Below, piece by piece: positions 5,248-5,389 of a stretch of DNA of 5,389 bases. The stretch comes from an uncultured Mucispirillum sp. (GTDB taxonomy: Bacteria; Chrysiogenota; Deferribacteres; Deferribacterales; Mucispirillaceae), in the NCBI GenBank assembly GCA_937890655.1, contig CALADT010000130.1:1-5389 (forward strand). Direction: 5' to 3'. A program made the translations under genes and the position numbers. The notes beneath the pieces are model-generated. The model made no database searches. It was not told the DNA's origin and saw only the letters and a program-made list of their open reading frames with translations. Position 1 is the first letter of the stretch; each line of letters begins with the position of its first letter.

Positions 5248-5389
5248 TTACTGAACTTGGATATTTATTGCATCAGTTGATTTATAACCTGTAGGAACTA
5301 CTACACTTCCTAAACTTTTTACAGAATTGTATATCCATTTATCTGATAAGTTAGATTTAATTTCAAGATAACATGTTTTATGCTGTCCT
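5248..5389 (-). CDS. C-terminal end of an unrecognised protein (start outside window)
   Basis: On the minus strand an open frame enters from the right edge and runs 46 codons to TAA (5248-5250 on the plus strand). Visible pieces are CYLEIKSNLSDKWIYNSVKSL and GSVVVPTGYKSTDAINIQVQ at the C terminus. The frame is free of stops and has a strong terminator six bases after it, so it is very probably a real, intact gene end. The alternating hydrophobic and polar residues suggest beta structure, as in many secreted or surface proteins, but this is a guess from 46 residues and no family can be named. It is convergent with the plus-strand operon and marks the right border of the decayed segment. Confidence 0.7.
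   Translation of the reverse strand, partial: GQHKTCYLEIKSNLSDKWIYNSVKSLGSVVVPTGYKSTDAINIQVQ

Overview
The window is AT-rich chromosomal DNA from a bacterium. A tightly packed plus-strand run of housekeeping genes fills positions 1-3598. A decayed accessory segment follows (about 3599-5215), and the 3' end of a minus-strand gene lies at the right edge. The gene order (HD-domain RNase, ymdB, rpiB, glyA, dCMP deaminase), strong Shine-Dalgarno sites and low GC would fit a low-GC member of the Deferribacterota such as a Mucispirillum relative. That placement is inference from gene content and composition only; a Firmicute or spirochaete is not excluded.

Left part (3-3598): five co-directional genes separated by 1-31 bases, with no terminator between them, so they look like one operon. 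The first, cut by the window edge, is a YhaM-like HD-domain 3'-5' exoribonuclease. It is followed by a YmdB-type metallophosphoesterase, ribose-5-phosphate isomerase B, serine hydroxymethyltransferase and a zinc-dependent dCMP deaminase. The products make metabolic sense together: RpiB supplies ribose 5-phosphate, GlyA makes methylene-tetrahydrofolate, and dCMP deaminase makes dUMP, the last two being the inputs of thymidylate synthase. The first two genes are RNA-turnover or cyclic-nucleotide phosphodiesterases.

Middle part (3599-5215): no intact gene was found. Reading across frames recovers four broken genes in the same direction: a short Cys/His-rich reading frame, a D12-class (Dam-like) adenine-N6 DNA methyltransferase with three in-frame stops and a frameshift in an A-run, and two small unrecognised genes. 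Every frameshift needed to restore these genes is a +1 shift, three of them inside A-runs, and most of the stops are explained by C-to-T changes of Gln or Arg codons. A hairpin terminator follows the methyltransferase remnant. The segment is best read as a degenerating phage-like or other mobile remnant downstream of a housekeeping operon.

Right edge (5216-5389): a perfect 12-bp hairpin whose U-tract lies on the minus strand ends a minus-strand gene, of which only the last 46 codons are visible and which I do not recognise.

I see no tRNA, rRNA, CRISPR array, intact transposase or integrase, and no evidence for an undescribed working system. The main point of interest is the reconstructable pseudogene cluster.
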